A stretch of DNA of 64,000 bases, taken from an uncultured Dehalococcoidia bacterium. Its GTDB lineage: Bacteria > Chloroflexota > Dehalococcoidia > Lucifugimonadales > UBA1123. The notes under the pieces are model-generated. The model did not search any database. It was not told the origin of the DNA and worked only from the letters and a program-made list of their open reading frames with translations. This document shows, piece after piece, positions 8,353 to 16,210 of the stretch. Numbering within the stretch: position 1 is the stretch's first letter; the number at the start of each line of letters is the position of its first letter. The stretch is from contig CATOSI010000001.1 of the NCBI GenBank assembly GCA_951812505.1, positions 62,001-126,000 of the forward strand, written 5' to 3'. Made by a program: the position numbers and the translations under genes.

Positions 8353-9192
8353 CTAAACTACCTGCCAATAGCGTCGGCCTTCGAGCCTGGCGAACCTGCC
8401 CACGTGCCGGTCGGGATGGAAGTGCCCGGCGGCGACCAGCATGTCCTCGCGTTCTGCGCGGTCCATGAATGCCTTGCGCGAGCGGCGCGTGTCCTCCGGG
8501 CTGGTGTCCACGAAGGCGCACCAGTCCGGCTCGTGAATCTGGACGGGATTGTGTATCAGGTCGCCGATGATGGCTGCCTTCTCGCCCCCGGAGCTAATGA
8601 GTATGACCTGGTGCCCGGGGGTGTGACCGGGCGTCTCCAGCGTGGTGATCTCGTCAGTGACGTTGTGTCCGTCGTCTATGAACTCGATAAGGCCGAGGTC
8701 GTTCAGCGGTATGACGTTCTGGGTAATGTGGGGCGCGTCGGGAAGCACGTCGGGCTGCATGAAGTGTTCCCAGTCCTTGCGCGGGCCGAGATACTGCGCC
8801 TTTGGGAAGTAGGGCTTATCGGCATCGCCCGAACTGTCCACGTTCCAGCCCACGTGATCCGGGTGAAGGTGGGTGTGTATCACGATGTCAACGTCTTCGG
8901 CACCGACGCCCTTGGCCTGCATCTGGCCGATGAGGTCTCCGGTGCGGTTTTCCAGGTGTGCGTGAGGGCCGGGGCCCATGCCGGTATCCACGAGGATGAT
9001 TTTGCCCTGCGACCTTACGAAGAAGGAGCCGTAGTAGAGTTGGAGAAGTCCGTTTTCGAGTACTTCGTCTTCGTATGGCGCCCACGCCTCGCGTGGGTAG
9101 TCCCTGATGAAGATGGTGGGGTCGCGCGGCGGCGGGACCATGTCCAGCACCGCGACTATCTCGACGTTTCCGACCTGAATCTTGTCTGCCAT
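8353..9192 (-). CDS. Metallo-beta-lactamase fold hydrolase
   Basis: This 279-residue protein contains the zinc-binding motif HTHLHPDHVGWN (about residues 105-116). Further metal ligands appear as a downstream histidine in ETPGHTPGHQ and the aspartate in AAIIGDLIHNPVQ. This is the MBL superfamily layout of lactonases and thioester hydrolases such as the N-acyl-homoserine-lactonase-like group. The start is taken at MADKIQVGNVEIVAVLD because AGGAG is 10 bases before ATG 9192; an ATG 9 bases further upstream is too close to the site. It is probably cytoplasmic. Divergent from the DUF6226 gene across 139 bases. Confidence 0.88.
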   Translation of the reverse strand: MADKIQVGNVEIVAVLDMVPPPRDPTIFIRDYPREAWAPYEDEVLENGLLQLYYGSFFVRSQGKIILVDTGMGPGPHAHLENRTGDLIGQMQAKGVGAEDVDIVIHTHLHPDHVGWNVDSSGDADKPYFPKAQYLGPRKDWEHFMQPDVLPDAPHITQNVIPLNDLGLIEFIDDGHNVTDEITTLETPGHTPGHQVILISSGGEKAAIIGDLIHNPVQIHEPDWCAFVDTSPEDTRRSRKAFMDRAEREDMLVAAGHFHPDRHVGRFARLEGRRYWQVV

Positions 9193-9331
9193 TGGGATCA
9201 TTCTCCTGGCTGCGGTAGTCGTTATCGGCGTGGACAGGATACCATGAACCGCATTGAGAGTTGAGTGGAGGTTAAAGCGGCGGGTTGTTGTAGAATTAGG
9301 GAAGGAACATTCACGGATTGAGAGAACGGAA

Positions 9332-10111
9332 ATGAGCCGAGATGCTTGTGGCCCTGAGGGGCCTCCCGAAGGGGCGTATTCCAATGCAATTCCCGGTGGT
9401 TGGCTTGGTTATGCGCCTCTGCCGGACGAGGGAGACCCGCCCGACGAGTCGTATTCGAGGGTGACCAACTCTGAACGCTTTCGGCCACTGCATGGAGCAG
9501 CCTTGGGGCTGGTCGAACGACTTAAGGCGGAGTACGACGTTGAAGTCATAGAGGGTTACGACCTGACCTTTTCTGGTGTGAACAGAGGAAAGATGGCTCG
9601 GCCACCTGTGAGGATGACTCCCAATGACCCTGAATGCGCGCCTATCATGGTCGCATTCACCAATTACCCCGGGGTCAGAGTCAGGTTCGGTATGTGGAAG
9701 GAGGAGCAATTTCCCGAGTGCGATTGCGACGAATGCGATGATGAAATTTCATATATGACCAATATGTTCGAATCTGTAGTAGCCGGTGGACTTCTTGAAG
9801 CTATTGGAGTCCCGGAGCTAGTTGGGGACGGCAAGTTAGGAACAGCGCTCAAAGACTTGAGAGATCCTATGACGGAGTCGGAGTTCGCCGCAGACTTGGA
9901 GTTCGCTAAAAGGGACGGCAGGCTGGCGGAATACAAGGTCTTTGGAGATGACATGGTGAAATCGGTCAGGACGAGTTACGAGGACATATCCGTGCGACGG
10001 GTGAAACGTTCGCGAGCGCTGGAGATGTCTGGTGGGAGTCTGTATCTCAGATTCGATTGGAAGCCTTGGCCGCGCCGTCGGCATTTCCAGAATGGTGAAT
10101 CTAAAGTATAG
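9332..10111 (+). CDS. DUF6226 family protein
   Basis: This 259-residue protein matches the DUF6226 pattern: PDESYSRVTNSERFRPLH, then LVERLKAEYDVEV, a PVRMTPNDPECAPIMVAFT block, and a cysteine cluster FPECDCDECDDE (about residues 128-139). The cysteine cluster looks metal-binding, but no function is established for the family. Start ATG 9332 gives a sensible N-terminus; the frame is open further back to 9254 but without conservation. The C-terminus is basic and tryptophan-rich (FDWKPWPRRRHFQ). It ends 34 bases before the start of an enoyl-CoA hydratase gene on the same strand. Confidence 0.65.
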   Translation: MSRDACGPEGPPEGAYSNAIPGGWLGYAPLPDEGDPPDESYSRVTNSERFRPLHGAALGLVERLKAEYDVEVIEGYDLTFSGVNRGKMARPPVRMTPNDPECAPIMVAFTNYPGVRVRFGMWKEEQFPECDCDECDDEISYMTNMFESVVAGGLLEAIGVPELVGDGKLGTALKDLRDPMTESEFAADLEFAKRDGRLAEYKVFGDDMVKSVRTSYEDISVRRVKRSRALEMSGGSLYLRFDWKPWPRRRHFQNGESKV

Positions 10112-10145
10112 TCTCGACAGTTTGGGACACGTTGAGGTGGCGTAT

Positions 10146-10919
10146 ATGCCGGAAAGTCTTACGCTGAATGAAGTCAGGAACGGCATCGCACTCCTGACTC
10201 TGAACAACCCGCGTCGGCGGAACGCGCTGTCTCTTGCGATGATGGACGAGATGCTGGGACATCTGGAAAGCGCGGAGAGAGACGACGGTGTACGAGTGAT
10301 AGTGATTCGCGCGGAGGGTCCGGTGTACAGCTCAGGGCACGATTTGCGTGAACTGGCCGAAGGCAATATAGAAGACCAGACGATTCTGTTTGCCCGATGC
10401 ACCGAGTTGATGGAGGCTGTGCGTCTGCTGCCGAAGCCGGTTATTGCCCAGGTGCAGGGACTCGCTACCGCTGCGGGCTGTCAACTTGTGGCGACATGCG
10501 ACCTGGTAGTCGCGTCCGATGAATCGGGTTTCGCCACGCCGGGAGTGGATATAGGCCTGTTCTGCACGACTCCGGCGGTTGCGGTAGGCAGAGCGGTGCC
10601 TCTAAAGAAGACTATGGAGATGCTGCTGACCGGACAGCCGATTTCGGCGTCTGAGGCGTTGGAAGCCGGTCTGGTGAACCGGGTGGTCCCGGCGGACAGG
10701 CTGGAAGAGGAGACGCTCGCCCTGGCTGAGAAGGTTGCTTCGGCGCCGATGAGTACGGTTTCGATTGGCAAGTCGGCGTTCTATCGTCAGATGGCGATGG
10801 ACAGGCCGCAGGCTTATGAATTGGCGCAGCGTGTCATGGTTGAGAATCTACAGACAGCGGACGCGAAAGAGGGGATCGGGGCGTTCTTGGAGAAGCGAGA
10901 GCCGCGCTGGCATAGTTGA
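10146..10919 (+). CDS. Enoyl-CoA hydratase/isomerase family protein
   Basis: This 257-residue crotonase-fold protein has the oxyanion-hole segments EGPVYSSGHDLREL and QVQGLATAAGCQLVATCDLV, followed by ATPGVDIGLFCTTPAV. The second catalytic glutamate typical of hydratases is not in its usual place after the GIGL-like segment, so isomerase, hydrolase or ECHDC3-like activity is as likely as hydration. GAGGTGG upstream supports ATG 10146 (MPESLTLNEV). It forms a likely operon with the following hydroxyacid dehydrogenase, 16 bases downstream. Confidence 0.85.
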   Translation: MPESLTLNEVRNGIALLTLNNPRRRNALSLAMMDEMLGHLESAERDDGVRVIVIRAEGPVYSSGHDLRELAEGNIEDQTILFARCTELMEAVRLLPKPVIAQVQGLATAAGCQLVATCDLVVASDESGFATPGVDIGLFCTTPAVAVGRAVPLKKTMEMLLTGQPISASEALEAGLVNRVVPADRLEEETLALAEKVASAPMSTVSIGKSAFYRQMAMDRPQAYELAQRVMVENLQTADAKEGIGAFLEKREPRWHS

Positions 10920-10935
10920 ATTTCAGGAGAGAACA

Positions 10936-11889
10936 TTGAAGGTAGTTGTTGCAGGTCTGTTGGGAGATGGGTTCGAGGAGAGTCTTCGGGAAGAGTACCC
11001 GGAAGTGGAGTTTGCGTTTGTGGTGTCGGAGGAGGATCAGGCGAGGGAGATCAAGGACGCGGACGTATATATGGGGATGCCCAGTCGAGAGGTGTTTATA
11101 GCGGCAGACCATTTGAGGTGGCTGCACTGCCCCGGTACCGGGATAGATAAATATACTGAGATCCCCGAAATCGTGGACAGCGACGTGGTGCTGACGAATG
11201 CGCGCGGACCTCATACTGCGCCGATGGCCGACCATGTGATGGCGTTCTGCCTCGCGTTCGCGCACAAAACGCACAACATGCTGTTCGACCAGCAGGCTCG
11301 AGTCTGGGATGCGGGCAAGTACCACGGGAAACAGGTGGAAATGGAGGGCGCGACGATGGGAATTCTCGCGCTGGGAGGAATAGGACAGGCAATTGCGCGA
11401 CGTGCGAACGGATTTGGGATGGACGTTTACGCGGTGGATATGAAGCCGTTCCCACCTCCGCCCGGAGTCAAGGACGTATGGGGACTGGACAGGCTGGACG
11501 ATCTTCTGGCGATGTCGGACTGGTTCGTGGTAACTGCTCCCTATACACAGGACTCCAAAGGGATGATAGGAGCGCGCGAACTGGGGCTGATGAAGCCGAC
11601 GGCGCACCTCATTATCATCTCGCGCGGCGGCATCGTGGACGAGGACGCGCTTTACGATACCCTCGAAAACGGACGTATCGCGGGGGCGGGGATAGATGCC
11701 TTCGAGGTGGAGCCTCTGACGGAGGACAGTGCCTGGTGGGGACTGGAGAATGTCATTATCTCTCCCCACGCGTCTGCGCTAACTGTGCAGATGGTGGAAG
11801 GCCGGCGCGAGATCTTCAAAGAGAACATGCGCCGGTTTCTTGCGAACGAGCCTTTCCTCTACGTGTGCGACAAGACTGCCGGGTTCTGA
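10936..11889 (+). CDS. D-2-hydroxyacid dehydrogenase, NAD-binding
   Basis: This 317-residue protein has the Rossmann motif MGILALGGIGQAIARR, a variant of GxGxxG with the first position as LGG. The active-site arginine is in IISRGGIVDED, the glutamate in DAFEVEPLTEDS and the histidine in IISPHASAL. This is the D-isomer-specific 2-hydroxyacid dehydrogenase family, which interconverts 2-keto and 2-hydroxy acids. The start is TTG 10936 with CAGGAGA upstream, giving KVVVAGLLGDGF; no ATG fits. It ends 4 bases before the stop of the convergent HAD gene. Substrate is unknown; a second member of this family lies at 57.0 kb. Confidence 0.87.
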   Translation: MKVVVAGLLGDGFEESLREEYPEVEFAFVVSEEDQAREIKDADVYMGMPSREVFIAADHLRWLHCPGTGIDKYTEIPEIVDSDVVLTNARGPHTAPMADHVMAFCLAFAHKTHNMLFDQQARVWDAGKYHGKQVEMEGATMGILALGGIGQAIARRANGFGMDVYAVDMKPFPPPPGVKDVWGLDRLDDLLAMSDWFVVTAPYTQDSKGMIGARELGLMKPTAHLIIISRGGIVDEDALYDTLENGRIAGAGIDAFEVEPLTEDSAWWGLENVIISPHASALTVQMVEGRREIFKENMRRFLANEPFLYVCDKTAGF

Positions 11890-11893
11890 CGGG

Positions 11894-12616
11894 TCAGGCC
11901 AGCAGCTTATCAGCGAGGTCCGGGAAGTCGGTCGCAGCCACGTCGAATTCGGAGGCCGCCTCTTCAACGCTGGATGAACCGGGAAACACGTCGGACTCGC
12001 CCTCCCGGTGGACGTATGCCGTATGCAGTCCGACGGCCTTGGCGCCGCGGAGATCGTTCTTGTGTGCGGCGACCATCATGGCCTGGGATGGTTCGACCCG
12101 GAGCAGCCTGAGCGCCGCCTGGTACGCCTCGGGGTCTGTCTTGTAGTGACCGAGGAATTCGCAGGACAGGATGCCGTCCCAATCTATGCCGTTGTGCCTG
12201 GAGCAGTCCACCGCGATGGCCCAGCTGAGGACCGTGAGGACGACTATGGGGTAGCGTCCCCGGATTCGCTTAATGGCGTCGGCGGCGTCGGGCCAGGAAT
12301 CGAGCCTGTGCCAGACTTCGTTCAGGTCGTCGCGCTCGGACTCCGAGAGGGTTAGCCCGGAGTGTTTGTCGAGGACGTCGTCGAGAACGGCGCGGTGGAT
12401 CTGGTCGGCGTTCATCCAGGGGAGTTCGCCCGATCTGACAAGTGCGAGCCTCTCGAACATCCACCTGCGCCAGTCGGTGGCGAACTGGGTGACATCCACG
12501 TCGGCGTTCTGTTCGGTAGCAAGCCGGCTGACTTCTTTCTGGATCGCGCCACGCCAGTCGAATACCGTGCCGCCTACGTCCCAGGTCAATACTTTTATGT
12601 TGGATAGGTCTGTCAT
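11894..12616 (-). CDS. HAD superfamily hydrolase, haloacid-dehalogenase-like
   Basis: This 240-residue HAD-fold protein starts MTDLSNIKVLTWDVGGTVFD. The nucleophile aspartate is in WDVGGT, but the second aspartate of the DxD motif is glycine, as in subgroups that do not use that residue as acid/base. Motif II is VVLTVLSWA, motif III lysine is in GHYKTDPEAY, and the late acidic/asparagine region is AAHKNDLRGAKAVG. This layout is closest to type II 2-haloacid dehalogenases and relatives. The frame is open for 47 more codons upstream, but similarity begins at ATG 12616. The gene-free region upstream contains a strong inverted repeat. Confidence 0.8.
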   Translation of the reverse strand: MTDLSNIKVLTWDVGGTVFDWRGAIQKEVSRLATEQNADVDVTQFATDWRRWMFERLALVRSGELPWMNADQIHRAVLDDVLDKHSGLTLSESERDDLNEVWHRLDSWPDAADAIKRIRGRYPIVVLTVLSWAIAVDCSRHNGIDWDGILSCEFLGHYKTDPEAYQAALRLLRVEPSQAMMVAAHKNDLRGAKAVGLHTAYVHREGESDVFPGSSSVEEAASEFDVAATDFPDLADKLLA

Positions 12617-13099
12617 AATTCTCGCCTCATGAATTGTGATTCTTGGAGGAAATTCGCCTCTGGACTTGTCGAGGGCGTACTGTAATATAGGCCGAACTTG
12701 TACGTATGTCCACGCGGGCAGATAGAATGACTGGGCAATCGCGTCTAATTCGCGCATACACTATGGCACAAAAGTTCTTCTATGTGCTATCATCTATTCA
12801 TGTTCGGCAGATGTACGAGACACGGTAAGTGAGAGAATCATAAATGACGTATATGTCAGACGATCCACCACACCAGATATGCCCATGATCGGCGAAAACT
12901 GGTCTAAACTGGTCTATTTCAACCAGTTTAGACCAGTTTCTCCAAAAATACTGGTACCAGTTTTCCACCAGTTTAGACCGAAACTCGTATCCAGTTTCAG
13001 GAATCTTGTGCTCTGTCCGTACATATAAACTGAATTTATGCACAGACCGAAATTTGGATTCTATTGCCCTGGACAGAACGACCGGTCGAGGAGACGAAA
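12617..13099. other. Divergent intergenic region with clustered inverted repeats
   Basis: There are 483 bases between the leftward HAD gene and the rightward small gene at 13.1 kb. The only clear structure is the ACCAGTTTAGACC repeat cluster at 12896-12979. The rest is AT-richer than its neighbours and shows no reading frame with plausible protein character. Confidence 0.6.
12896..12979. repeat. ACCAGTTTAGACC inverted/direct repeat cluster
   Basis: An 18-base arm at 12896-12913 is perfectly inverted at 12922-12939 around an 8-base loop. Within it the 13-mer GGTCTAAACTGGT (12901-12913) is inverted as ACCAGTTTAGACC (12922-12934), and a third exact copy follows at 12967-12979. Between them lies the 12-base palindrome ACTGGTACCAGT at 12950-12961. 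The AAACTGGT half-unit also forms the outer ends of the main hairpin. Either a multi-site operator for a dimeric regulator or a strong RNA/DNA hairpin is possible. Confidence 0.8.
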
Positions 13100-13390
13100 T
13101 TGCTGTTTCTAGCCATCAGTACGCCGCTTCCGACACGCCCCTCCGAAGTGCGTGAGATACGCAAGGGATACTGGCCTTGGGCTCAGGACAAGCTGGACCG
13201 TGGGCTTGCGAGGTTCTTCTTCGCGCGAGTCGGGCGCGGCGCGGTCGCGCTCTTCGACGTTGATTCCAATGAGACGCTGCACCAACTGCTGACGGAGTGG
13301 GCGGAGATGATACCGGCGGAGTTCGACGTTTACCCATTGATAGACCCCGAGGCGGCGGTAGCGTTCCTGAACCAGGGCGACAGCGACTAG
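13100..13390 (+). CDS. Small ferredoxin-like-fold protein, muconolactone-isomerase-like
   Basis: This 96-residue protein reads LLFLAISTPLPTRPSEVR, then GYWPWAQDKLDRGL, FFFARVGRGAVALFDVDSNE, and VYPLIDPEAAVAFL. The alternating pattern resembles muconolactone isomerase/YCII-like ferredoxin folds, which are usually dimeric cytoplasmic enzymes or binding proteins. I prefer TTG 13100 because GAGGAG lies about 7 bases upstream; an earlier TTG at 13064 lacks a site. Its stop overlaps the stop of the convergent enoyl-CoA hydratase by 3 bases. Function cannot be assigned. Confidence 0.6.
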   Translation: MLFLAISTPLPTRPSEVREIRKGYWPWAQDKLDRGLARFFFARVGRGAVALFDVDSNETLHQLLTEWAEMIPAEFDVYPLIDPEAAVAFLNQGDSD

Positions 13391-14175
13391 CGGCCCTGGA
13401 ACACAGGCTCCCGCTTTTCCAGAAATGCCTTGATTCCCTCGGCCCGGTCCTCTGACATGCCTGAAACCTGGCTGGCCTGGCCCTCGATCCACAGCTGCTC
13501 TTCCAGGCTGCGGGTATGCGCCGAGTACGCCATGCGCTTGGTCATGGCGTGGGCGACGGAAGGGCCGGAGGCAAGTTTCTGCGCGAACTGCATAACGTAT
13601 TCCGTGAACTCGTCGTCCGGGATGACGTAATTTACGAGTCCGATGCGCTCGGCTTCGCGGGCGTCTAAGATGTCGCCGGTGTACATGAGCTCCATTGCGC
13701 GCGACATGCCGACGGCCATCGGCAGCAGTTGCGTGCAGCCGTAGTCCGGCGTGAGAGCTCGCTTGGCGAATATAGCGGAGAAGCGCGCGCTCTCAGAGGC
13801 AATGCGGATGTCGCAGGCGAGCGCGAGTCCGAATCCGGCTCCGACGGCGGCCCCGTTGACGGCGGCGATAGTTGGCCTTGGAAAGCGGCGCAGCAGGAGG
13901 GAAGGGTATCCAAGGGGCATTCCCTTCTTCAACAGGGTCTCGTTGCCGGGGGTGTGACCTTCTCCGGGCTTCGGTGTGAGGTCGGCTCCGGCGCAGAATC
14001 CGCGTCCCGATCCCGTAAGTATCAGGGCTCGCACGCCGTCCTCCTCGTTCTGGTGAATAGCTGCGTCGAGGTCGTTTATGAGCGCGCGGTTGATGGCGTT
14101 CATCTTCTCGGGTCTATTGAGCGTGATGACGCCCACGTCCCCGACTCGCTCACTTATGACGGTAGAATAGTTCAT
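13387..14175 (-). CDS. Enoyl-CoA hydratase/isomerase
   Basis: This 262-residue crotonase-family protein starts MNYSTVISERVGDVGVITLN. Oxyanion-hole segments are GSGRGFCAGADLTPKPG and AAVNGAAVGAGFGLALACD, followed by FAKRALTPDYGCTQLLP. The position usually holding the hydratase glutamate reads differently, resembling PaaG-type isomerases that use an aspartate (LTPDYG). It probably acts in CoA-thioester degradation such as phenylacetate-like or fatty-acid pathways. No other genes of such a pathway flank it, so the substrate is open. ATG 14175 begins the conserved N-terminal strand. Confidence 0.87.
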   Translation of the reverse strand: MNYSTVISERVGDVGVITLNRPEKMNAINRALINDLDAAIHQNEEDGVRALILTGSGRGFCAGADLTPKPGEGHTPGNETLLKKGMPLGYPSLLLRRFPRPTIAAVNGAAVGAGFGLALACDIRIASESARFSAIFAKRALTPDYGCTQLLPMAVGMSRAMELMYTGDILDAREAERIGLVNYVIPDDEFTEYVMQFAQKLASGPSVAHAMTKRMAYSAHTRSLEEQLWIEGQASQVSGMSEDRAEGIKAFLEKREPVFQGR

Positions 14176-14274
14176 GTCTATTGCCCCTGAGTAATATGGA
14201 GGATGATGAAATGATAAGTGGGGTGTGAGAAAGTGTCAAAACAGCCCTGACGACTTCACGAAATCAGGAGCGGG

Positions 14275-14925
14275 TCATTGTCTGCTGAAACGGCTGAGGA
14301 GCTGCCAGGTCATCTGCTGGCGCAGGACGCGGGAATTTCGCTTCATGAGGTCTATTTCGGCAGCGAGTCTCTGTTCGGCGTTCTCCTGTTCGAGCAGTCG
14401 CTGCCTGTCTGAAATGTCCATCTGGATCTTGCTGGCGATGTGGTAGGAGAGGTGCGCCGGGTCGGTGGGCACTCTGGTCTCACTTACCCATCCACCTGAA
14501 GTTCCAACAGAGAATCGGGCATATTCACCGAATAGATCGGTCGCCTCATTTATCAGGTTCTCGGGTACGGGATTGTCTCCAATTTCGTCCAGAAGCTCAA
14601 CCTGCGCCGCCATGAATGGCTTGTCCTGGGTGACCTCGATGATGCGAAATCGTCTCTCACCAATTGCCGAAACAAAGAACCTGTCGCCTTCTATTCTGTT
14701 CACCTGGATTATGCGGGCGACGGTTCCTACATCGTGTGGGACAGCGGGCTCTCCGACCTCCGTACCTTCCCGGATGAGGGTAACTCCGAACCTGGAATCG
14801 GAGTCGAGGCATTCCTGAAGCATCATCTTATACCGCTCCTCGAATATCTGGAGCGGGATGGCCGCCTGTGGAAAAAGGACGGTGTTCAATGGAAACAGCG
14901 GAAGTCCGCGTTGACTAGACATCAT
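14275..14925 (-). CDS. Lon N-terminal (substrate-binding) domain protein
   Basis: This 216-residue protein begins with LPLFPLNTVLFPQAAIPLQIFEERY and continues FGVTLIREGTEVGEP, GTVARIIQVNRIEGDRFFV and GERRFRIIEV, the signature of the Lon substrate-binding domain. No AAA+ or protease domain follows, so it is one of the stand-alone LonN-like proteins. The last 45 residues form a likely coiled helix (DISDRQRLLEQENAEQRLA). Such proteins are presumed to bind unfolded or degraded proteins, but no activity is established. ATG 14925 is one codon before a second ATG. Confidence 0.85.
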   Translation of the reverse strand: MMSSQRGLPLFPLNTVLFPQAAIPLQIFEERYKMMLQECLDSDSRFGVTLIREGTEVGEPAVPHDVGTVARIIQVNRIEGDRFFVSAIGERRFRIIEVTQDKPFMAAQVELLDEIGDNPVPENLINEATDLFGEYARFSVGTSGGWVSETRVPTDPAHLSYHIASKIQMDISDRQRLLEQENAEQRLAAEIDLMKRNSRVLRQQMTWQLLSRFSRQ

Positions 14926-14996
14926 GTGGCACGGGTCAATTTATGAAGTGTCGGCAGATCGTTCATGTAGAGAACGCCAGCAACAGATTTCACGGG

Positions 14997-15554
14997 CTAT
15001 TTCTCGAATTCCAAGAGTGCGTAACGCATGAATATACCGCCACCCGGGCGAGCTAAAGGACCGTTGGCAGCGAGGCAGGCGATCACGTGGGTGTCACCGG
15101 GCTTGGCGCTTTCGGTGACGCGGACGCGGTTGGTAACGTTGAATCCGTTCACAGCGCCGGCGTCCCTGTCCCATTCGCCGTCCACCCAAATCTCGCCGTA
15201 GTCGTCAATGTTTGACTCGAACCAGACTTCCGCGCCCTCGGTGTTAAAGTTGCCTACCGTCTCAGGCAGCGTGACGCTGATCCTGTACCAGCCGAAAGTC
15301 AGGCCGGTGGAACGAGTCTTGCGTATGCCGGGACTGTCCCCTCCGGCGGCCTTGTCCTTGCCGCCCGCTTCCACATCGTCTATAACCTCCCAGTCCGAGT
15401 CGTCGTAATCCGGCTGGCGGGCCGAGCTGCCGGCGGATTGAGCTACGAGGCCCTCGTTTGGACTGCCGGGTTCCCACCCGGCTCCGAAACGCCACTCGGC
15501 GCCGAGTTGTCTCAGAATTTCAGGGTCTTCAAGATCGAGAGTGGCTTTAGGCAT
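14997..15554 (-). CDS. Galactose-binding-domain-like (jelly-roll) protein
   Basis: This 185-residue protein has the order of a glycoside hydrolase family 2-type sugar-binding jelly roll: EWRFGAGWEPGSPNEG, then YDDSDWEVID, GLTFGWYRISVTLPETVG, WFESNIDDYGEIWVDGE, and GFNVTNRVRVTESAKPGD. There is no catalytic domain and no signal peptide. It may be a carbohydrate-binding accessory, but a role is not established. The start is ATG 15554 (MPKATLDLED) behind GGGAGG; a further start 9 codons upstream lacks a site. It faces away from the small cysteine protein gene on the other strand. Confidence 0.65.
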   Translation of the reverse strand: MPKATLDLEDPEILRQLGAEWRFGAGWEPGSPNEGLVAQSAGSSARQPDYDDSDWEVIDDVEAGGKDKAAGGDSPGIRKTRSTGLTFGWYRISVTLPETVGNFNTEGAEVWFESNIDDYGEIWVDGEWDRDAGAVNGFNVTNRVRVTESAKPGDTHVIACLAANGPLARPGGGIFMRYALLEFEK

Positions 15555-15690
15555 TGGGAGCCTCCCTGGGTATGTTGTCATCGAAGTGTGTGAAGTGTGG
15601 GTGATCCGGGAATGACGTTATTGTATCATAGGGTGACGGCGCAAGAAGTGTCTGCGAACTTTTGTCGCCGGACAGGAGCAATGTCGAAAG

Positions 15691-15873
15691 ATGGGTAGAT
15701 CGAACTGGTACTACGATCATCCTCCAGCGTGCAATTGCGCGAAGTGCACGGCCGAAAGGACGCAGCCCAAGAGCGGCAGTCCTCTGTCGTCGTTGCGCTC
15801 GGCGATCGCTCCCAAGCCGTTCGACAAGGACAGCTGGATTAAGCGCCTCAGACGGAAGCTGTCCGGTGGCTGA
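15691..15873 (+). CDS. Small HPPxCxCxxC protein
   Basis: This 60-residue protein starts MGRSNWYYDHPPACNCAKCT and ends with a basic helix (SWIKRLRRKLSGG). The CxCxxC cluster behind HPP suggests a single metal site or an adaptor to a larger zinc protein. I recognise no named family. An AGGAG lies 12-16 bases before ATG 15691, which is slightly long spacing. The motif density and frame length against a GC-rich background argue that it is real, but only moderately so. A frame on the opposite strand across the same bases lacks any protein signature. Confidence 0.45.
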   Translation: MGRSNWYYDHPPACNCAKCTAERTQPKSGSPLSSLRSAIAPKPFDKDSWIKRLRRKLSGG

Positions 15874-16210
15874 CTCAGGGCATGGCGCCCCGCGGCCATC
15901 TCCAGTCATATGAACCCGACTATTCACATCTAGAACTGTGCCCTTCTTGACCCGGGCGCTTTCTAACGCTCCCTCTTTGACTGTGCAGCTGACGACTCAT
16001 CCGGCGTTCCCGGGGCCTTCCACTTTCTCCTAGGCGGCTGTGCAGCGCCTCACCGGCTGTCTGCGACACTCTGGTAGGCGACTGATGTATGCGATGGTCG
16101 TGATCGGACTCTGTTCGATCGGACCGGCAGAACTAACCTGAATCAGCTTCCCGCGTTCTATATGTCAGAGCAACGAAACCGGGATTGATTTATCAGGAGG
16201 TTCGAACGCC
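15874..16210. other. Gene-free stretch before the PDZ gene
   Basis: These 337 bases show no reading frame with protein character and no strong repeat. They end with the ribosome site AGGAGG (16196-16201) of the PDZ gene and must hold its promoter. Confidence 0.5.

Noticed and set aside
12798..13043. An 81-codon minus-strand frame across the 12.9 kb repeat cluster
   Set aside because: Its sequence is simply the translation of the inverted repeats, with no ribosome site or family resemblance.
15547..15927. A minus-strand frame opposite the small cysteine gene
   Set aside because: No start signal and arginine/alanine-rich out-of-frame composition; the plus-strand motif is better.
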